A stretch of DNA of 64,000 nt from assembly GCA_003255025.1 (NCBI GenBank), contig QANY01002420.1, forward strand, positions 1,383,543 to 1,447,542, written 5' to 3'. The position numbers were made by a program, and so were the translations under genes. The notes under the pieces are model-generated. The model saw only the letters and a program-made list of their open reading frames with translations. It was not told the origin of the DNA and ran no database searches. Source of the DNA: Datisca glomerata (lineage: Eukaryota > Streptophyta > Magnoliopsida > Cucurbitales > Datiscaceae). Numbering within the stretch: position 1 is the first letter of the stretch; each line of letters opens with the position of its first letter. Positions 34,746 through 46,406 of this stretch are shown here, in pieces.

Positions 34746-36320
34746 GAAATAATTTTTTTTTTGTTAAACGTAAATTTTACAATTAAAAAAACCTCACATA
34801 TTACAAGGGTATACTCCAACAAAAAACAAAACAAAACAAATATCTTCTATGTGCCTAGAACTAATTAGGAAGTCAATCCTCTCTCAAATCATAGGAAGAA
34901 TCTTTTTACACAAAAGGGACGTATCAAGAGATTTCCTAAGGAAAATCCTCATATTCCTTTCAATCCAAATACAATAAATAAAGATAGAGAAAATGAGTTT
35001 AATACATAGAGATTTGGTTGTAGGCGTGACCATAACAAGCCATTGTTGGAAGTGCTACCAAGAGGAGACACTAATGCTATGAATACCAACCCTGTTAAAC
35101 AAGTCCAGAAGCATTCTCCTGGTATCCCTGTAGCGAAAGAATATATGATGCACACTTTCCACACCATCAGTGCAAACGACACAGCTTAAACCAATATTTT
35201 AGGCCCATTTACTGATATGAACTTTATTAGATAATCTGCCTTTAAGAGCAAGTCAAGTAATAAACGAGCATTTAGGAACATAGCCATAAAACCAAACTAG
35301 AGAATGCCATGAGACCTCATTATACTGAACTCTAAGAGCATGATAAGTAGATTTGATAGAAAATGAGACATCTTTGTTAGGAGACCAGGTCTAAGAATCA
35401 GATCTGTTCAAATGACCAAGATTATCCAAATAAAAAACCCCACTACTCAGAAGTCAATCTGAGATGTTGATTCTGAACATTCCACGTGCCATTATTGTGC
35501 AAAATAGAAAGAGGGACTGATAAATGCAAACTAATAGTGTAACAAAATCTCTACCTCTTCTGTTAAATATGATACTTGCTTGATGCCAAGGATCATAGAA
35601 CAAAGAAATGTGATCACCAGACCCAACAACCACTTTACAGAAGTTACTAACGTTATCCCTCAGCTTGATAATTTTTCTCCAGGACCATGAGGGCTCAGAA
35701 CAAAGCTTGACAGTAAAAATTAAATGATGTTTAAGAGATTGCTATTGCACCAAGAAATCTAGAGTGAGTCCTTCGCACTAGAAGCCAACCTCCAGAACTG
35801 TCTAGACACTGCTGCTTGATTTCAGGTAATAGGGTCATAGATACCTAGCCCCCTTATTTCACAGGGCTGCAAACAAGGTTCCCAGCCACTTTGTAGCCTC
35901 TATTTATATGTCGTAACATGTCTAAGGAAAATTTCTAAGTACAATATCGATCTCCTTCATAACCTTCTTGGGAAGGATAAGAAGGTGACTCCAATAACCT
36001 TGGATGGCCAAAAGAACAAATTTAATAAGTTGTAATCTCCCTGCATAAGTGAGGTGTTTATTCTCTCAAGATCTAGCTCTCTTGGTAATTTTGTCAACAA
36101 GAATATCACAATTCACCTTAGAAAGTTTGGTTAAAACAAGAGGGATACCAAGGTGCTTGACAGACAACTCTCCCAATTAAAAACCTATGAGATTCAGAAT
36201 CAAGTTCTGAGTATTCACATCCACACTAGAAAAGTAAGCATGGCACTTAAGCACATTGGCCTTTGAACCTGAGATCTGACTAAATAAATCCAACCCATGC
36301 TTGATGCACTTTAGCATGAG
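34746..36320 (-). mobile_element. 5'-truncated LINE (non-LTR retrotransposon)
   Basis: The minus strand encodes the C-terminal third of a plant LINE ORF2 in broken frames. Reverse-transcriptase tail motifs (KHLGIPLVLTKLSK, TYAGRLQLIKFVL, LILPKKVMKEID) lie at 36150-35950. A zinc-binding zf-RVT region (CVVCTDGVESVHHIFF, RDTRRMLLDLF) lies at about 35190-35080. The element ends in a short poly(A) on the minus strand (the T-run at 34750-34760). Endonuclease and most of RT are missing, as expected for 5' truncation. A 25-base inverted repeat sits at the truncated end. Confidence 0.85.
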
Positions 36321-36348
36321 CTAGATTTATTTAGTCAGATCTCAGGTT
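36266..36348. repeat. Perfect 25-bp inverted repeat at the LINE 5' end
   Basis: The arms 36266-36290 and 36324-36348 are exact reverse complements around a 33-base loop. The left arm is LINE coding sequence, so the right arm is a short inverted copy of it. Confidence 0.85.
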
Positions 36349-36595
36349 TAAAGATACTACTTCTGCTAGTTTACAAGTTTAAAAGATTTCTGAACTTCCA
36401 AATGAGTTTGAAGACTAATTCCTCTACTCAAAAAACACTTTTCAACCTTATATATGCATCTATAATTTATAAGTGTTTTCCATAAAATATTAATGTTCAT
36501 TGTTACACTGTATTGAGGAAATTCCAAAGAATAGATTTCACATTCTAGGAAATTTAGAAATTACTGATTTTTTGTTTTTTTAATGAAAAAATACA

Positions 36596-38083
36596 CATCA
36601 TATATTTATAAAAATTTCTGTATCAGTTAAACGTCTCAGTTCAATGTATTTTTCTCCATATTCAGATAAGGAATAAAGATATTTATGGAGAATATTCTCC
36701 AAATCATGATAATTTAGTTAACATCTTATCATTTTTAACAACCTTTGAGATTGTCATATAAATGTGTTATCTACCTATTGTTTCCTTGTATGACTGATTA
36801 TTATATTTTTGTTTGTGTCAGAGATTGGATCTCGACTATCTCGAGTAGTCGCGGTCTTAGGTAGAAAGGATCTCGGTCATCCACATGACCTTAGTGCTAT
36901 AAGTGTAGGTGGGGTTGTGTCTATCACCTCGGTCATGGCCTCGATCGTGGAAGAGGCGTGGGTTGCCATGGTGACTTTGGTCAAGGAAGAGTACTCAATT
37001 TGGACTTAATGTGGCCCTCCCCTAGAATGGGAGGATTGAGCATTGTTTGAAAATATTGTTGGTGGGCCTTAGCCTGACTGTTTTTTCTCCTTTACGATTT
37101 GCCCTCACTTCTAGAGTTTGGAGCATAGCGATAGAGTTGAGAAGTATCTTCTGGACTATGAGATTTTACACAAGGCTCTATATGTGTAACTTAAATGAGT
37201 GTCAATCATATGACAAGTAGTAGAGTTTGTGTCTAAATATCTAAGTATTTGATGCTGGTTCGTGATGACGTCTCAGAGCATCTTGTGTCTTAGGTGAGCT
37301 TTCTTCATATTTTTCAATTTACTCTTGGTAAAAATGTTGTCATCTTGATTAATGTAATGATGTGCATGATCGTGTTAGGACCTCAAGCTCTGTGGGATAG
37401 GTTTGTGCGAGTTGCTCTAAGTAGTCATCGGGATCGAGTCCCTATGATTTTCATTTCGAGGTCAACCGACTTGAGCCGGATCGATGGTCATCACAACTAA
37501 ACTTTATGCCTTCATCTGAACATATCATAAGGACTTGGTGTTAAGGTTAATTTTCTTTAATCTGATGTTGGCGATAAGACGGCCAACTGTTGGGATTGCT
37601 TTACTGTGAAGTTGACTTGACGTTGTGACGTTATTGGGTCTTCTCAAGGATATGATTTTTTCAAAATCCTACGTTGCTTTCTCTTGTTGATCCATGCTTG
37701 ACCATGTATCAGGTACATTAACTTGACATTTCATGTCTCATGGCGGATAATAGAGTTATTACACTCAATGACATGTATCCTGAAGGTTTTTCTTGCCATC
37801 TAAAGTTACATTTTTCAGAAATTAAGTCATGGTTGGGACTCTTTCTTGTAGCTCAATGTCTGAGTTTTTATTTGTCTATCCAAGGCACGTAGTAATTCAG
37901 TTGTCTGTGTCGTCCATTGATTTATCTGAAATTTATAGTAATTTTATAGCATAACTCGGTATAATGAGTGTCTTTGAACTAGCCTTGAGTAAAATAGAGC
38001 CGTTCTTCTCTTGGTGAATGAACAATTTTTGAGTATCCTATGGAATGATGCCCATCACCGTGTCCTAGGTTTGGAAATATCAT
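36596..38083. repeat. 1.49 kb segment duplicated at 41034-42522
   Basis: The two copies appear identical apart from one substitution (T/C near 36916 and 41355) and one A insertion near the left end. The segment covers LTR-like and 3' untranslated sequence of Gypsy E. The two ORFs in it (36809-37009 and 37294-37500) are short and match no family. Confidence 0.9.
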
Positions 38084-38329
38084 GGAGTTACTAAAGGTCT
38101 TTAGCTTTTATGCCCCTAGGGTATCGACCATATGTATCCCATCGAGCAGCGACTTTGTATTCAATCTTGTTGTTGACGTTCTTCATTCGTAATGCAATGC
38201 TTGTTTAGTTGAGCTTGTCATCACATCTTTGGGTGCTGACATGTCCGTTGACGTATGTCGGCAAGGCTCACGCTTTCTAGCATTAGGTTTTAGAGACTTT
38301 TATCCTTATTTATTCAAATTGTGTTTGTC

Positions 38330-38880
38330 AAATCCTTGATGGCGAGATCCTTTGGTGTCATCTCTAGTAGAATACCACGATTTATTTAGGTTTGTGAGAT
38401 TTTTTCTAACCTCGGTACCATAGTCATCAGTGTGATTTAGGGTGCCATTTTCATAATTGTGATTCTAAGTACCATAGTTATCTAGGTAACTTCGGGTACC
38501 TTAACCTTCTGTGTGGCATCTGGGTGACTTTGGGTACCTTAGCCATTCGTATGTCTTAGGGTACTATATATCTGGGTAACTTAGGGTACCATACACATTT
38601 GAGTGATTTAGGGGTATCATAGTTATTTGTGTGGCTTTGAGTTTCATAGTCATCTGGGTGACATTGGGTCTTATAGACATCTGGGTGACATCGGGTGTTA
38701 TAGTCATCTGCGTGACTCCAGATCTCATAATCATCTAAGCAATGGTTGTAGTCACCTGTGGGACTTCAAATATCATAAATCATGTGAGTGACGGTCGTAG
38801 TCATCTGTGTGACTTCAGATCTCATAGTCATATGTGCGACTCGGATCCCATAATCATCTAAGTGATGGCCATTTCAAATA
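38330..38880 (-). repeat. About 33-bp tandem array in Gypsy E 3' region
   Basis: Degenerate repeats of 'ggtaccatagtcatctgggtgacttcg' recur at about 30-36-base spacing. It lies between the 132-bp array and the duplicated segment. No ORF is maintained. Confidence 0.7.
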
Positions 38881-38899
38881 CCACGAAATACTATTGTGG

Positions 38900-40470
38900 T
38901 CCTTTTGTCCTATGCATGACCTTTTTTCCTATACATCATAGGTGAATATGAGGCCTCAGCGGCAACATGCATTACAAGTTTTTTCATCTGAGCATCTCGT
39001 GTACTCAAGGTGCCACGAAATATTATCTAATCTTTTTGCCCTATGTAGGGTCTTTTCTCCAAGTCATCTTAGATGATAGGAGGAATTAGTGGTCGTGGCC
39101 TTTATCGAGATATTTCATTTCAGCATCTTGTGTACTTGGGCACCAAAGAATATTAGCATGGTCATTTTGCCCGATGTATGATCTTTTCTCCAAGTCATCT
39201 TAGGTGTGTAGGAGCCTCGACGGTCGTAACCTTTATCGAGGTCTTTCATATGAGCATCTTGTGTACTCGAGTACCACAAAATATTATCATGGAATTTTTT
39301 TCCCTATGTAAACTATTTTCTCCTAGTCATCTTAGGTGAGTAAGAGGCCTTGGTGGTCATGGCCTTTACCGAGTGTCACAAAATATTATAGTGGTCATTT
39401 TGTCCTATGTAGGGTCTTTTCTCATAGTCATCTTAGGTGAGTGGGAGGCCTCGACAGCCGTGACCTTTATCGAGGTCTTTCATCCAAGCATCCTGTGTAC
39501 TGGGTGCAACGGAATATTATCATGGTCTTTTTGTCCAATGTAAGGTCTTTTCTCCTAGTCATCTTAAGTGGGTAGGTAGCCTCAGTGGTCGTAGCCTTTA
39601 TCGAGGACTTTCATTTGAGCATCGCGTGTACTCTGGTGCCACGAAATATTATCGTGGTCCGTTTATCTTATGTAGGATCTTTTCTCCTAGTTATTTTAGA
39701 TGAGTAGGAGGCCTCAGCGGCTGTGGCCTTTATCGAGGTTTTTCGTACGAGCATCTCGTGTATTCGTGTGCCAGGAAATATTACCGTGGTCCTTTTACCC
39801 TATGTAGGGTCTTTGCTCTTTGTCATCTTAGGTGAGTAGGAGGCCTCGACGGTCGTGGCCTTTATCGAGGTCTTTCGTTCGAGTATCTCGTGTACTCGGG
39901 TGCCATGGAATATTATTGTGGTACTTTTACCCTACGTAGGGTCTTTTCTCCTAGTCATCTTAGCCTTAGGTAAGTAGGAGGCCTCGGCGGCCCTGACCTT
40001 TATCGTTGTCTTTCATTCGAGCATCTCATGTACTCAAGTGCCATGAAATATTATCGTGGTCATTTTGCCCTACGTAGGGACTTTTCTTCGAGTCATCTTA
40101 GGTGAGTAGGAGGCATCAGCAGTCATGGCCTTTATCAAGATCTTTCATATGAGCATCTAATGTACTTAGGTGCCACGCAATATTAATATGATCTTTTTAC
40201 CCTATGCGGGGTCTTCCCTCCTAGTCATCTTAGGTGAGTAGGAGGCCTGAACGCCTGTGGCCTTTATCGAGGTCTTTTGTCCAAGCATCTCATGTACTCA
40301 GGTGCCATGAAGTATTATTGTGCTAATTTTTCCTTATGTAAGGTCTTTTCTCCTAGTCATTTTAGGTGAGTAGAAGGCATCGGCGGCCGTGGCCTTTATT
40401 GAGGTCTTTTATTTGAGCATCTCTTATAGTCGGGTGCCACAGAATATTATCGTGGTACTTTCTTGGTCTT
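38900..40470 (-). repeat. 132-bp tandem array, about 12 units
   Basis: Units contain 'tcttttctcctagtcatcttaggtgagtaggaggcctcgg', then 'gcatctcgtgtactcgggtgccacgaaatatta'. The anchor 'tcttttctc' recurs every 130-133 bases (for example near 39051, 39182, 39414, 39547, 39680 and 39940). Units differ by 10-25 percent by eye. It lies downstream of RNase H on the minus strand. Confidence 0.85.
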
Positions 40471-40679
40471 GGAGAAAATATGTCCATGGTTTGATGATTC
40501 CTGCAAAGATGTAAGGGCTTTCACAATTCAGGCCAAACTTATCCACTCCGTGCTCTTCTCATGTTTTGAGTCATGGTTTCTCCATTATTGTCTTTTTCTG
40601 TGAGTTATGCCCTGATATATAACTAATTAGGAGATCAAGCAACTTAGCTCGGTCGTCTGAGGAATCCTCGGATGTGGGT

Positions 40680-40943
40680 CCATGCTACTAATACTTGCTA
40701 TTGATCGATCTATGGCATACTCTGGAAGGAACCCGATCGAGATAGTTCTCATGATATCTATATCGATGTCCCAAGCTAGAGTTTCTTGAACATCTGCATG
40801 ACTCTTCTCTGCTTGGGGTAGCTGCTTTATGGAGCATTCTTTGAATTCTCGTGATATCTATATCATTGTGTCTAGCCTGAAAATCTCCGTTGACTTGATT
40901 AACTATCAACTGAGAGTAATTGAATACCCTCTAATGCTTCTGC
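40680..40943 (-). pseudogene. Gypsy E RNase H, second part
   Basis: The minus frame contains LIVNQVNGDFQARH, the typical Tat/Gypsy RNase H segment that follows SDSQ. It continues the RNase H started at 42594-42524 if the block 40944-42523 is removed. The frame shifts several times afterwards. Confidence 0.75.
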
Positions 40944-42523
40944 CTTCAAGTCCTTAGATAGCCTCATACATGCCAAACGAAAGCTTCATACTCGGTTTCA
41001 TTGTTCGATGTCCTAAAACAATTAAATGAGGATCATCATATATTTATAAAAAATTTCTGTATCAGTTAAACGTCTCAGTTCAATGTATTTTTCTCCATAT
41101 TCAGATAAGGAATAAAGATATTTATGGAGAATATTCTCCAAATCATGATAATTTAGTTAACATCTTATCATTTTTAACAACCTTTGAGATTGTCATATAA
41201 ATGTGTTATCTACCTATTGTTTCCTTGTATGACTGATTATTATATTTTTGTTTGTGTCAGAGATTGGATCTCGACTATCTCGAGTAGTCGCGGTCTTAGG
41301 TAGAAAGGATCTCGGTCATCCACATGACCTTAGTGCTATAAGTGTAGGTGGGGTCGTGTCTATCACCTCGGTCATGGCCTCGATCGTGGAAGAGGCGTGG
41401 GTTGCCATGGTGACTTTGGTCAAGGAAGAGTACTCAATTTGGACTTAATGTGGCCCTCCCCTAGAATGGGAGGATTGAGCATTGTTTGAAAATATTGTTG
41501 GTGGGCCTTAGCCTGACTGTTTTTTCTCCTTTACGATTTGCCCTCACTTCTAGAGTTTGGAGCATAGCGATAGAGTTGAGAAGTATCTTCTGGACTATGA
41601 GATTTTACACAAGGCTCTATATGTGTAACTTAAATGAGTGTCAATCATATGACAAGTAGTAGAGTTTGTGTCTAAATATCTAAGTATTTGATGCTGGTTC
41701 GTGATGACGTCTCAGAGCATCTTGTGTCTTAGGTGAGCTTTCTTCATATTTTTCAATTTACTCTTGGTAAAAATGTTGTCATCTTGATTAATGTAATGAT
41801 GTGCATGATCGTGTTAGGACCTCAAGCTCTGTGGGATAGGTTTGTGCGAGTTGCTCTAAGTAGTCATCGGGATCGAGTCCCTATGATTTTCATTTCGAGG
41901 TCAACCGACTTGAGCCGGATCGATGGTCATCACAACTAAACTTTATGCCTTCATCTGAACATATCATAAGGACTTGGTGTTAAGGTTAATTTTCTTTAAT
42001 CTGATGTTGGCGATAAGACGGCCAACTGTTGGGATTGCTTTACTGTGAAGTTGACTTGACGTTGTGACGTTATTGGGTCTTCTCAAGGATATGATTTTTT
42101 CAAAATCCTACGTTGCTTTCTCTTGTTGATCCATGCTTGACCATGTATCAGGTACATTAACTTGACATTTCATGTCTCATGGCGGATAATAGAGTTATTA
42201 CACTCAATGACATGTATCCTGAAGGTTTTTCTTGCCATCTAAAGTTACATTTTTCAGAAATTAAGTCATGGTTGGGACTCTTTCTTGTAGCTCAATGTCT
42301 GAGTTTTTATTTGTCTATCCAAGGCACGTAGTAATTCAGTTGTCTGTGTCGTCCATTGATTTATCTGAAATTTATAGTAATTTTATAGCATAACTCGGTA
42401 TAATGAGTGTCTTTGAACTAGCCTTGAGTAAAATAGAGCCGTTCTTCTCTTGGTGAATGAACAATTTTTGAGTATCCTATGGAATGATGCCCATCACCGT
42501 GTCCTAGGTTTGGAAATATCATN
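40944..42523. other. Probable assembly artefact: duplicated block ending in N
   Basis: The block consists of 71 bases (40944-41014) repeated exactly at 42524-42594, then 19 unplaced bases, then 1489 bases copied from 36596-38083, then a single N at 42523. Deleting it makes the RNase H coding sequence continuous from 42594 into 40943. This is the pattern expected when one contig ends in a wrong repeat path and is joined to the next by an N. Confidence 0.75.
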
Positions 42524-42830
42524 CTTCAAGTCCTTAGATAGCCTCATACATGCCAAACGAAAGCTTCATACTCGGTTTCATTGTTCGATGTCCTGAATGC
42601 GAAGCGTACTCCCTTTCGATTATGATCTCCTTTAATGTTTTGAGTATTAGTTCGGCTTCAAATCTACATGTGTTTGCTGAGCCATCCATGTAGAGTTCCC
42701 TTCCATGTTTGAGGGTTCCTTTCTCGTGCTTCTATCCATTGTGCAATCTTCCGTTACATCTTTTGTACGGTTTGACCCCTCATTCTCTTAGGATAGTGTC
42801 ATCTCTACCATAAAGTCCATGAGTGCTTGA
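42524..42830 (-). pseudogene. Gypsy E RNase H, first part
   Basis: Minus-strand segments include ELYMDGSANT (catalytic Asp region of Gypsy RNase H) near 42695 and SNNETEYEAF near 42570 (second catalytic acidic region). They are out of frame with each other and with the RT piece. Confidence 0.7.
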
Positions 42831-42881
42831 GCCTTAATTGCGGTTAGGGGTTCATATTTGATGTCGAACTCTCTCAACTCC

Positions 42882-43156
42882 AGAGAAGTCATCCTTGAGA
42901 CTAAGCATGTAGTGCCCCGCTGTAGCGTCCACCAACTGATCTATTTTTGGAAGAGGGAAGCTACCTTTCGGGCATGCCCAACTCTAGAGAAGTCATCCAT
43001 GAGACTGAGCATGTAGTGCCATGCTGTAACATCCACCAAATGATCTATTTTTGGAAGAGGGAAGCTACCTTTCGGGCATGTTTTGTCCAGGTCTGTGAAG
43101 TCTATACTGTCCCTCCACTTCCTATTTTTCTTCTTTACCACCATCACGTTGTCCAA
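42882..43156 (-). pseudogene. Gypsy E reverse transcriptase start with a 104-bp internal duplication
   Basis: The frame gives DNVMVVKKKNRKWR, FTDLDKTCPKGSFPLPKIDHLVD and HYMLSLMDDFS, the opening of a Gypsy RT. The IDHLVD to SLMDDFS part is repeated with a 104-base offset (around 42882-42978 and 42986-43082). Because 104 is not a multiple of three, the frame breaks. The catalytic YxDD box is not present. Confidence 0.8.
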
Positions 43157-43179
43157 CCATTCACAGTGGACCTCTTAGT

Positions 43180-43690
43180 CTCGATAATTATGTTTGATAT
43201 CTTATAAGAGCATTTGCGTAATATATGACCTATCAAGCCTCGATAATTATGCTTGATATCTTACGGGAGCATTTGCATAACATATGACCTCTTGAATCAT
43301 GATAATCATGCTCGTTCTCACGTGGAAGTATTTCTGTAATATTTGACCTCTCGGGTCTTGATAATTATGTTTGTTTTCTCGTGAGAGTGTTTGCATGATC
43401 CATGACCTCTAGAGTCTTGATAATTATGTTTGTTTTCTCGTGGGAGCATTTGCGTGATCCTTGAACTCTCGGGTCTTGATAATTACTTGTCTTTCGTGGG
43501 AGTATTTGCATGATCCGTATCCATGACCTCCCGGGTCTTGATTATGCTTGCTCTCTCGTGTGAGCATTTGCATGATCCATGACCTCTCGGGTCTTGATAA
43601 TTATGCTTGCTTTCTCATTGAAGTATTTGCATAATTCGCCACCTCTCAGGTCTTGATAACTAAGCTTGCTCTCTCGTGGGACTTTGTATT
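43180..43690 (-). repeat. About 59-bp tandem array, about 8 units
   Basis: Units of 'gacctctcgggtcttgataattatgcttgctttctcgtgggagcatttgcatgatccat' follow each other immediately upstream (minus strand) of the RT fragment, at a place where gag or protease would be expected. Confidence 0.8.
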
Positions 43691-46300
43691 ATGTCCTAGG
43701 ATCTTATCGCTTATAATGGGTCCAGACTTTACATCATACAAAAGTAAGGTTCTTTTAAAAATATCCTTTATAAGAATAGTGAGATTGAACAATAAATAAC
43801 GTATCTCAAAATTTTAATGGAGATCATCAACCATTGATTTTGAAAGAATATAAATTTTTTTAGGATAATATAGGTCCGAGTTATGTGGTCCGAGTTCGAA
43901 TCCTGAAACTACTCATGTCCAAGATGCTAAATAATATTGATACAAATAATTGTATTGTTCTCATCAAAATTTTAATGGAGATCATCGATGTGACCCTTGA
44001 TTTTCTGAGAATATAAGAAATTTCACTATAATACATATCCGAGCTACGTGGTCCGCATCCGAATCCTAAAATTCACTCATGTTCAAGATGCTAAATAATA
44101 TTGATGCAAATAATTACATTCTTCTCCTGACATTAAGAGCACATCAAATGGTGTAAATTAATCAGGGAGAACTTTGCAGATTAATTACAAAGAATAATAA
44201 AATATATCAAGAATACACAAATAAATCTTCCATTAAATATTGTACTGATTGTTTGGGAATCAACTGTGTAACAATTATTTTATTCTGAAGAAAGCTTGTT
44301 GGACATGGATTAAATATGCAAAATGGGTTGTGAAGAGCATTGGGCTAGGAGTTGGTCTTCATGAGGAGGTGAAGCTTAGGCCGCCTTTGTGGAGACGCTT
44401 AGTTGTAAGAGGCACAAAGGCCAAGGAAGAAAGGCCTTAGACGCATGGGCTGGGATGGTGAAGGGCCCAGCGCCAGTCTGCGGGTTAGGCCTGCATGCGG
44501 GTCACGTCCCCTGGCTGGTCACTTACAGGTCGCGCATAGGCCTGTGCTAGAGTTCTCGTGGGCTCCTTGTGTGGCCTAGCATAAGCTGTCTTCTCTTCCT
44601 CATGGGCCATTGCAGCAGGACCTTTTGGGCTCCTTCTACTGATGCAATTATGGATCGGGTAGGTCACCCAGTGACTAAAAATAGGTAAGGATGAGGTAGG
44701 CCGCTGCCGATGGTGCGTGAGAGCACGCGGCTCCTACCTCATCCTTACCCATTTTCTTACGGGAATGGCTCGAATTGCCTGCAATCTCCGTAAAAACATC
44801 TCTATGGCTGTCTTTAAGTCTAAAAACTTACCAACTACATACATAGAAAAAATTTAAGCATATTCATTTTATTTCTTTATAATAAAATAAAAGATAATAT
44901 ACTAATTTGTAGTCTTTACAAATATAGCGCACATAAAGTAAGATGCATTAAACTGAAAATTAAATTGCTTGAAATTACACTATATAACATTATTTTTTGA
45001 ATATTATAGCAAGTGATTTTATTTCATCACTTTGTCAAATTCCTAAAGAAATGATTATATCATTAATGTATTATTAAAAAATCTATTGACGTCTTTCTAT
45101 AAATGCATTTATATGAATTTTCATGTTTCAAATAACATAAATTTTATAAATTGTTATCAAAGAACAAATTATTATTATATAAATAAATTTATAAAATTTA
45201 CTATGTAAATGAAGTAAGTGATAGATAGGTGAAAACCTTAATTTATATATTATCTTAAAAAATTTAAGGGGTAAAAAGAAAAATAATTTTTTTTTTTCAT
45301 TGAAGCTAATTTTAATTAAATATTTCAAATATTTATTTATTTTTTAGTTGATGACGTGCTCTAAAGTTAAAAAAATCGGGTAGGTAGAAAAAAAGAAGAA
45401 AAACGTGAGCTGTCATAGATGAGAAATAACAAATATCTGAAAAGCAAACTATTAAAAATTATTAAAAGGGTCAAGCATCAAATCAATTGTAGAAATCTAG
45501 AAAAAAAAAATCTCTGTCCAATTGATGAATGAAAGACTTTTCTTACGACTGTAAGACTTGGAAAACTTGAACTAGTTGAACGTGAAAGGCGAAGCCCCCG
45601 GGTGATAAAATAAAAGCAAAAATATAAATCATATTTATGTATTCTTTAATTATTTTTAAGATACGCTCTTATATTTTATAAAGAATTTAAAAGGACGGAT
45701 TTAGTAATCGTACTTTGTTTTCTTACCATATTACTCTGTCTATCACAGTTTCTGTTTAATCATGCCTATGTGCTTTTAAGAAAACGATTTAGGGGGTTTT
45801 GTATGTTTAATATTATTAAGGATAAAGTTATCTGGAAAATGATGATTAAAGGTTACGTTCAAGGCGTGCCCAATTTAATATTGATTATAAAAGTTAAAGA
45901 AATCTCTCAATAAGATATTAAAATAAAGAAGGTGTAGTTTAAATGAGAATATTTGAAGAATTTTATTTGACGATCAGTAGACCTAATAAAAAAATGTCAT
46001 TTACTATTATTTTTAATATTCAATTTAAGTTATGATGGGTTAAATTAAATAAAATATTTTTAATAGAACTTCACTATAATTCTATTTAAACATTAAATAA
46101 AAAATAATGTAATACATGATTTTTTTATTGAATCAACTTAACAGTAAACAGTAGTTCATGATATGATGAGCATGAAAGTATTGTCATTGTTTAAAAATGT
46201 ACAAAGTGGAGTGGCAGTCTAAAAATTATCCAAAAAAATAGAAACTTATGTTTTAACACTTACTTCCAAATTTTTTACCACAATCTTTTATTGTACGAAG
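43691..46300. other. Intergenic region upstream of the GH1 gene
   Basis: Two diverged direct copies of a roughly 160-base sequence ('caaaattttaatggagatcat ... aagatgctaaataatattgat') lie at about 43805-43955 and 43972-44120. A GC-rich stretch with a strong hairpin follows (44684-44749). The rest (44820-46300) is AT-rich without recognised coding sequence and probably includes the GH1 promoter. Confidence 0.5.
44684..44749. repeat. 17-bp perfect inverted repeat with nested inner stems
   Basis: Arms 44684-44700 and 44733-44749 are exact reverse complements. The 32-base loop has an additional ccgc/gcgg pair and a gtgc/gcac pair, so a long GC-rich hairpin could form. No transposon or gene context was recognised. 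Confidence 0.75.
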
Positions 46301-46316
46301 GCTACTTTCTCAACAT

Positions 46317-46324
46317 TATAAATA
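46317..46324 (+). promoter_or_regulatory. TATA box of the GH1 gene
   Basis: TATAAATA lies 83 bases upstream of the chosen start codon at 46407, leaving room for a 5' leader of roughly 50 bases. No in-frame upstream start codon was seen between it and 46407. Confidence 0.65.
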
Positions 46325-46406
46325 GGTCTAATCGGGTGCTCCTGGAAATGCATCGAGAACACTTCTCTTTTCTATCCTTGCCTCGTTATACTCTTTCAAG
46401 CTAGAA

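Larger units (their letters stand above)
36600..43690 (-). mobile_element. Tat-like Gypsy element E
   Basis: On the minus strand it has repeats (43690-43180), a reverse transcriptase start (43156-42941), RNase H fragments (42830-42524 and 40943-40680), a long non-coding 3' region with tandem arrays (40470-38330), and LTR-like sequence (about 37100-36600) resembling the LTR of Gypsy D. Tandem arrays in the untranslated 3' region are a known habit of Tat-lineage elements. The interior is interrupted by the duplicated 40944-42523 block. Confidence 0.7.

Noticed and set aside
38900..40470. A CRISPR-like appearance of regular repeats
   Set aside because: Units are long and degenerate, spacers are not unique, and the context is a plant Gypsy element, so this is an ordinary tandem array.
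36809..41939. Two identical pairs of small ORFs (36809/41248 and 37294/41733) that could look like a duplicated gene
   Set aside because: They lie in LTR and untranslated-type sequence of Gypsy E, match no family, and the second copy sits in the suspected assembly artefact.
44688..44698. A let-7-like seed (TGAGGTAG) in the hairpin at 44684-44749
   Set aside because: An eight-base match is expected by chance, let-7 is an animal microRNA, and the hairpin does not have a microRNA-like precursor shape.
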